Assembly (NCBI GenBank): GCA_035527455.1
Contig: DATLAN010000063.1
Coordinates: 1-15,812 of the forward strand
Direction: 5' to 3'
DNA from: DATLAN01 sp035527455
Lineage (GTDB): Bacteria; Planctomycetota; Planctomycetia; Pirellulales; Thermoguttaceae
Length of the DNA: 15,812 nt
This document shows, one piece after another, positions 15,101 to 15,812 of the stretch (position 1 is its first letter; each line of letters begins with the position of its first letter). The notes under the pieces are model-generated. The model was not told the DNA's origin. It was given only the letters and a program-made list of their open reading frames with translations, and did no database searches. Position numbers and translations under genes: made by a program.

Positions 15101-15812
15101 CAGAGGTGGCACTGAAGCCAAGCTTTGGGACGTCGCCTCTGGACGGCTGCTCTGCAACCTTCTTCCCGACACGTGGAGCTACGCCTTTTCGCCCGATGGG
15201 AAGTCGTTGGCCGTGGGGTCCGAACAAGAGATCAGAATCTGCGACGCTCGCACGGGGCAAAGGGCTCAAGTCCTTCCAAACCCCGAAAGTTATTCGATTC
15301 AGGCCCTGGGCTGGACACGCGACGGAAAGAAGTTGGCGGGCACGTTCCACCACAAATTGTACGTTTGGGACGTGGAATCAGGCGTATGCACCCACAATCG
15401 GACTTTTTTCGGCTGGGGCGCAGTACCGACTCTATGGTGGCTCGACGATGACAAGACGATCGCTGTGGGAGGCAACAACTGCCTTTTGGTCTGGAACACC
15501 GAATCAGACACACTCACGCGTAAGGTTACGGGCCACTACAACCCGTATCGGCCGTGTGCGTTCTCCCCCGAGCGTCGTCTGGTTGCCTTTCCCGGCCAGG
15601 GGCTGATTCGGCTTCATCGGCTGGATGATGGGAAGCTGCTCCGCACGATCCTCTCCTTGCGGGACGATCTGCACGGCGTGTTGAGCCCGGAGGGCCACTA
15701 CCGCGGCTCGCCGGGACTGGAGGAGGAACTGGTCTACGTCGTCCAGACCGACCAGGGCCAAGAGACGCTCACACCGGACCAGTTCGCCGAGAAATACGGC
15801 TGGAAGAACGAT
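12171..15812 (+). CDS. Membrane Ser/Thr protein kinase with anti-sigma-like zinc motif, PEGA-like domain and 14 WD40 repeats (3' end outside the window)
   Basis: 1214 codons are visible with no stop. Residues 31-38 (HISECPPC) give H-x3-C-x2-C, the zinc-binding pattern of anti-sigma ZAS domains. The kinase domain (about 101-367) has the glycine loop GEGGMGAVYK, Lys130 (VALK), HRDVKPSN with catalytic Asp224, metal-binding Asp242 in DMG (usually DFG) and MAPEQ (271-275). A Pro/Arg-rich segment precedes one transmembrane helix (about 431-452), so the kinase should face the cytoplasm. Outside come a PEGA-like domain (about 456-528) and fourteen WD40-like repeats (about 577-1152, most with SPDGK), enough for two seven-bladed propellers. 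The tail (HYRGSPG, EELVYVVQT, EKYGWKND) resembles the ending of other planctomycete WD40 proteins, so few codons are likely missing. The upstream neighbour is an ECF sigma factor 207 bp away. Codon use shifts to A/T-ending codons in the WD40 half. Phosphorylation target and ligand are unknown. Confidence 0.93.
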   Translation, partial: MPAQACPNRQKLRAYHIGELSEELAEEMIAHISECPPCQGVLDTFGAAGDTLMGWLKEPVLRQERLGQAESQEGVGRVAVLVAGEASGSAGLGGIRELGEYRLLAKLGEGGMGAVYKALHTRLEKVVALKVLPRDRTADSQAKARFEREMKAVGRLSHPNIVQAFDAREIDGTTVLVMEHVAGRNLSELVACTGPLRIADACELIRQAALGLQCAHENGLVHRDVKPSNLMLSTDGVVKILDMGLALLHTDQPPGEEMTSAGQAMGTADYMAPEQVDDAHSVDIRADLYSLGCTLYKLLCGEAPFSGPKYNTPIKKLMAHVSEPAPPILVKRTDVPKELAAVVDRLLAKDPARRFATPAEVVVALEPFTSGHDLPALLQRADEATDSQSDAITAASSTDEFCSSAEAGTQPSHAPKPRPLPRPSRRPPWKQIAVAAAAAGAVVLLGVILTLTNRHGTLVVETMDPDVEVVVRDKETGEVVASLRGQGTITLKPGKYAIEVEGDGYEIDLDDNTTTIKRGEKAVVKITRKPARLAAHGITITADPSLLPEPGTALSHMSLVVNPSPIDGIRSWTLETIGHRGRVECVAYRPDGRVLATAGSDGTIRIWDAANGELVRALIGHDTSLKSVSWSPDGKFLASASSDKPIRVWEVESGFVRELQSRAAIDSCICWSPDGRMLAVNTLNGPIHIWAMASLDKGVVRELDVTAVLCLAWSPDSKSLASNGNDGTLRLWDTESGTLQKTLKGPEGAMVAVDWSPDGKLVACGHLGPASCATVWDTTTDEVFRTLPGYYHGVRSIAWSPDGTALACGAAIDTCSVQVWQIETTSLLWEGEKREGVGGGRGVAYSPDGKTLAVGTYNGTVEFFEARSGRPLRALPGHGDEIEHAVFSPDGKMIASPYMHTHNEIRICGTDSGQLLRRSAIIPGRPKPVAWSADRLAIAVYGCPTLIWETGSRDLCQKLNLTGMVVALSPDGTTLVSRGGTEAKLWDVASGRLLCNLLPDTWSYAFSPDGKSLAVGSEQEIRICDARTGQRAQVLPNPESYSIQALGWTRDGKKLAGTFHHKLYVWDVESGVCTHNRTFFGWGAVPTLWWLDDDKTIAVGGNNCLLVWNTESDTLTRKVTGHYNPYRPCAFSPERRLVAFPGQGLIRLHRLDDGKLLRTILSLRDDLHGVLSPEGHYRGSPGLEEELVYVVQTDQGQETLTPDQFAEKYGWKND

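Overview
The window is G+C-rich bacterial DNA, most likely from a planctomycete (Pirellulales or a relative). That placement is inferred from the combination seen here: a giant secreted protein carrying dockerin-type repeats and a PEP-CTERM tail, an ECF sigma factor directly followed by a membrane Ser/Thr kinase with WD40 repeats, and short families of palindromic intergenic repeats. No rRNA, tRNA, CRISPR array or transposase gene was seen.

Layout. (1) 32-6616, minus strand: one transcription unit for a secreted protein of about 2112 residues. It has a predicted sigma-70-type promoter, a leader of about 145 nt, a Shine-Dalgarno that fixes the start, and a strong intrinsic terminator. (2) 6617-7174: gene-poor DNA that ends in a striking 145-bp nested inverted repeat. 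(3) 7181-8371, minus strand: a class I aspartate-type aminotransferase. It is divergent from (4) 8493-9686, plus strand: an archaeal-type myo-inositol-1-phosphate synthase. The two predicted divergent promoters overlap. (5) 9808-11226, plus strand: a DEAD-box RNA helicase with a basic, Pro/Ser-rich N-terminal tail. (6) 11249-11963, plus strand: an ECF sigma factor with its own predicted promoter. (7) 11968-12101: a cluster of palindromic repeats. (8) 12171 to the window edge, plus strand: a very large kinase with an N-terminal H-x3-C-x2-C zinc-type motif, a kinase domain, a transmembrane helix, a PEGA-like domain and fourteen WD40-like repeats. It is cut by the window end only.

How the genes work together. 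The ECF factor and the kinase form the clearest functional pair. Their order, and the anti-sigma-like zinc motif at the kinase N-terminus, suggest a one-protein sensor and sigma regulator: an extracytoplasmic double propeller senses, and the cytoplasmic N-terminus plus kinase controls the sigma factor. The secreted protein is a cell-surface or matrix component probably sorted by an exosortase encoded elsewhere. The aminotransferase, inositol-phosphate synthase and helicase are housekeeping-type genes with no obvious shared pathway.
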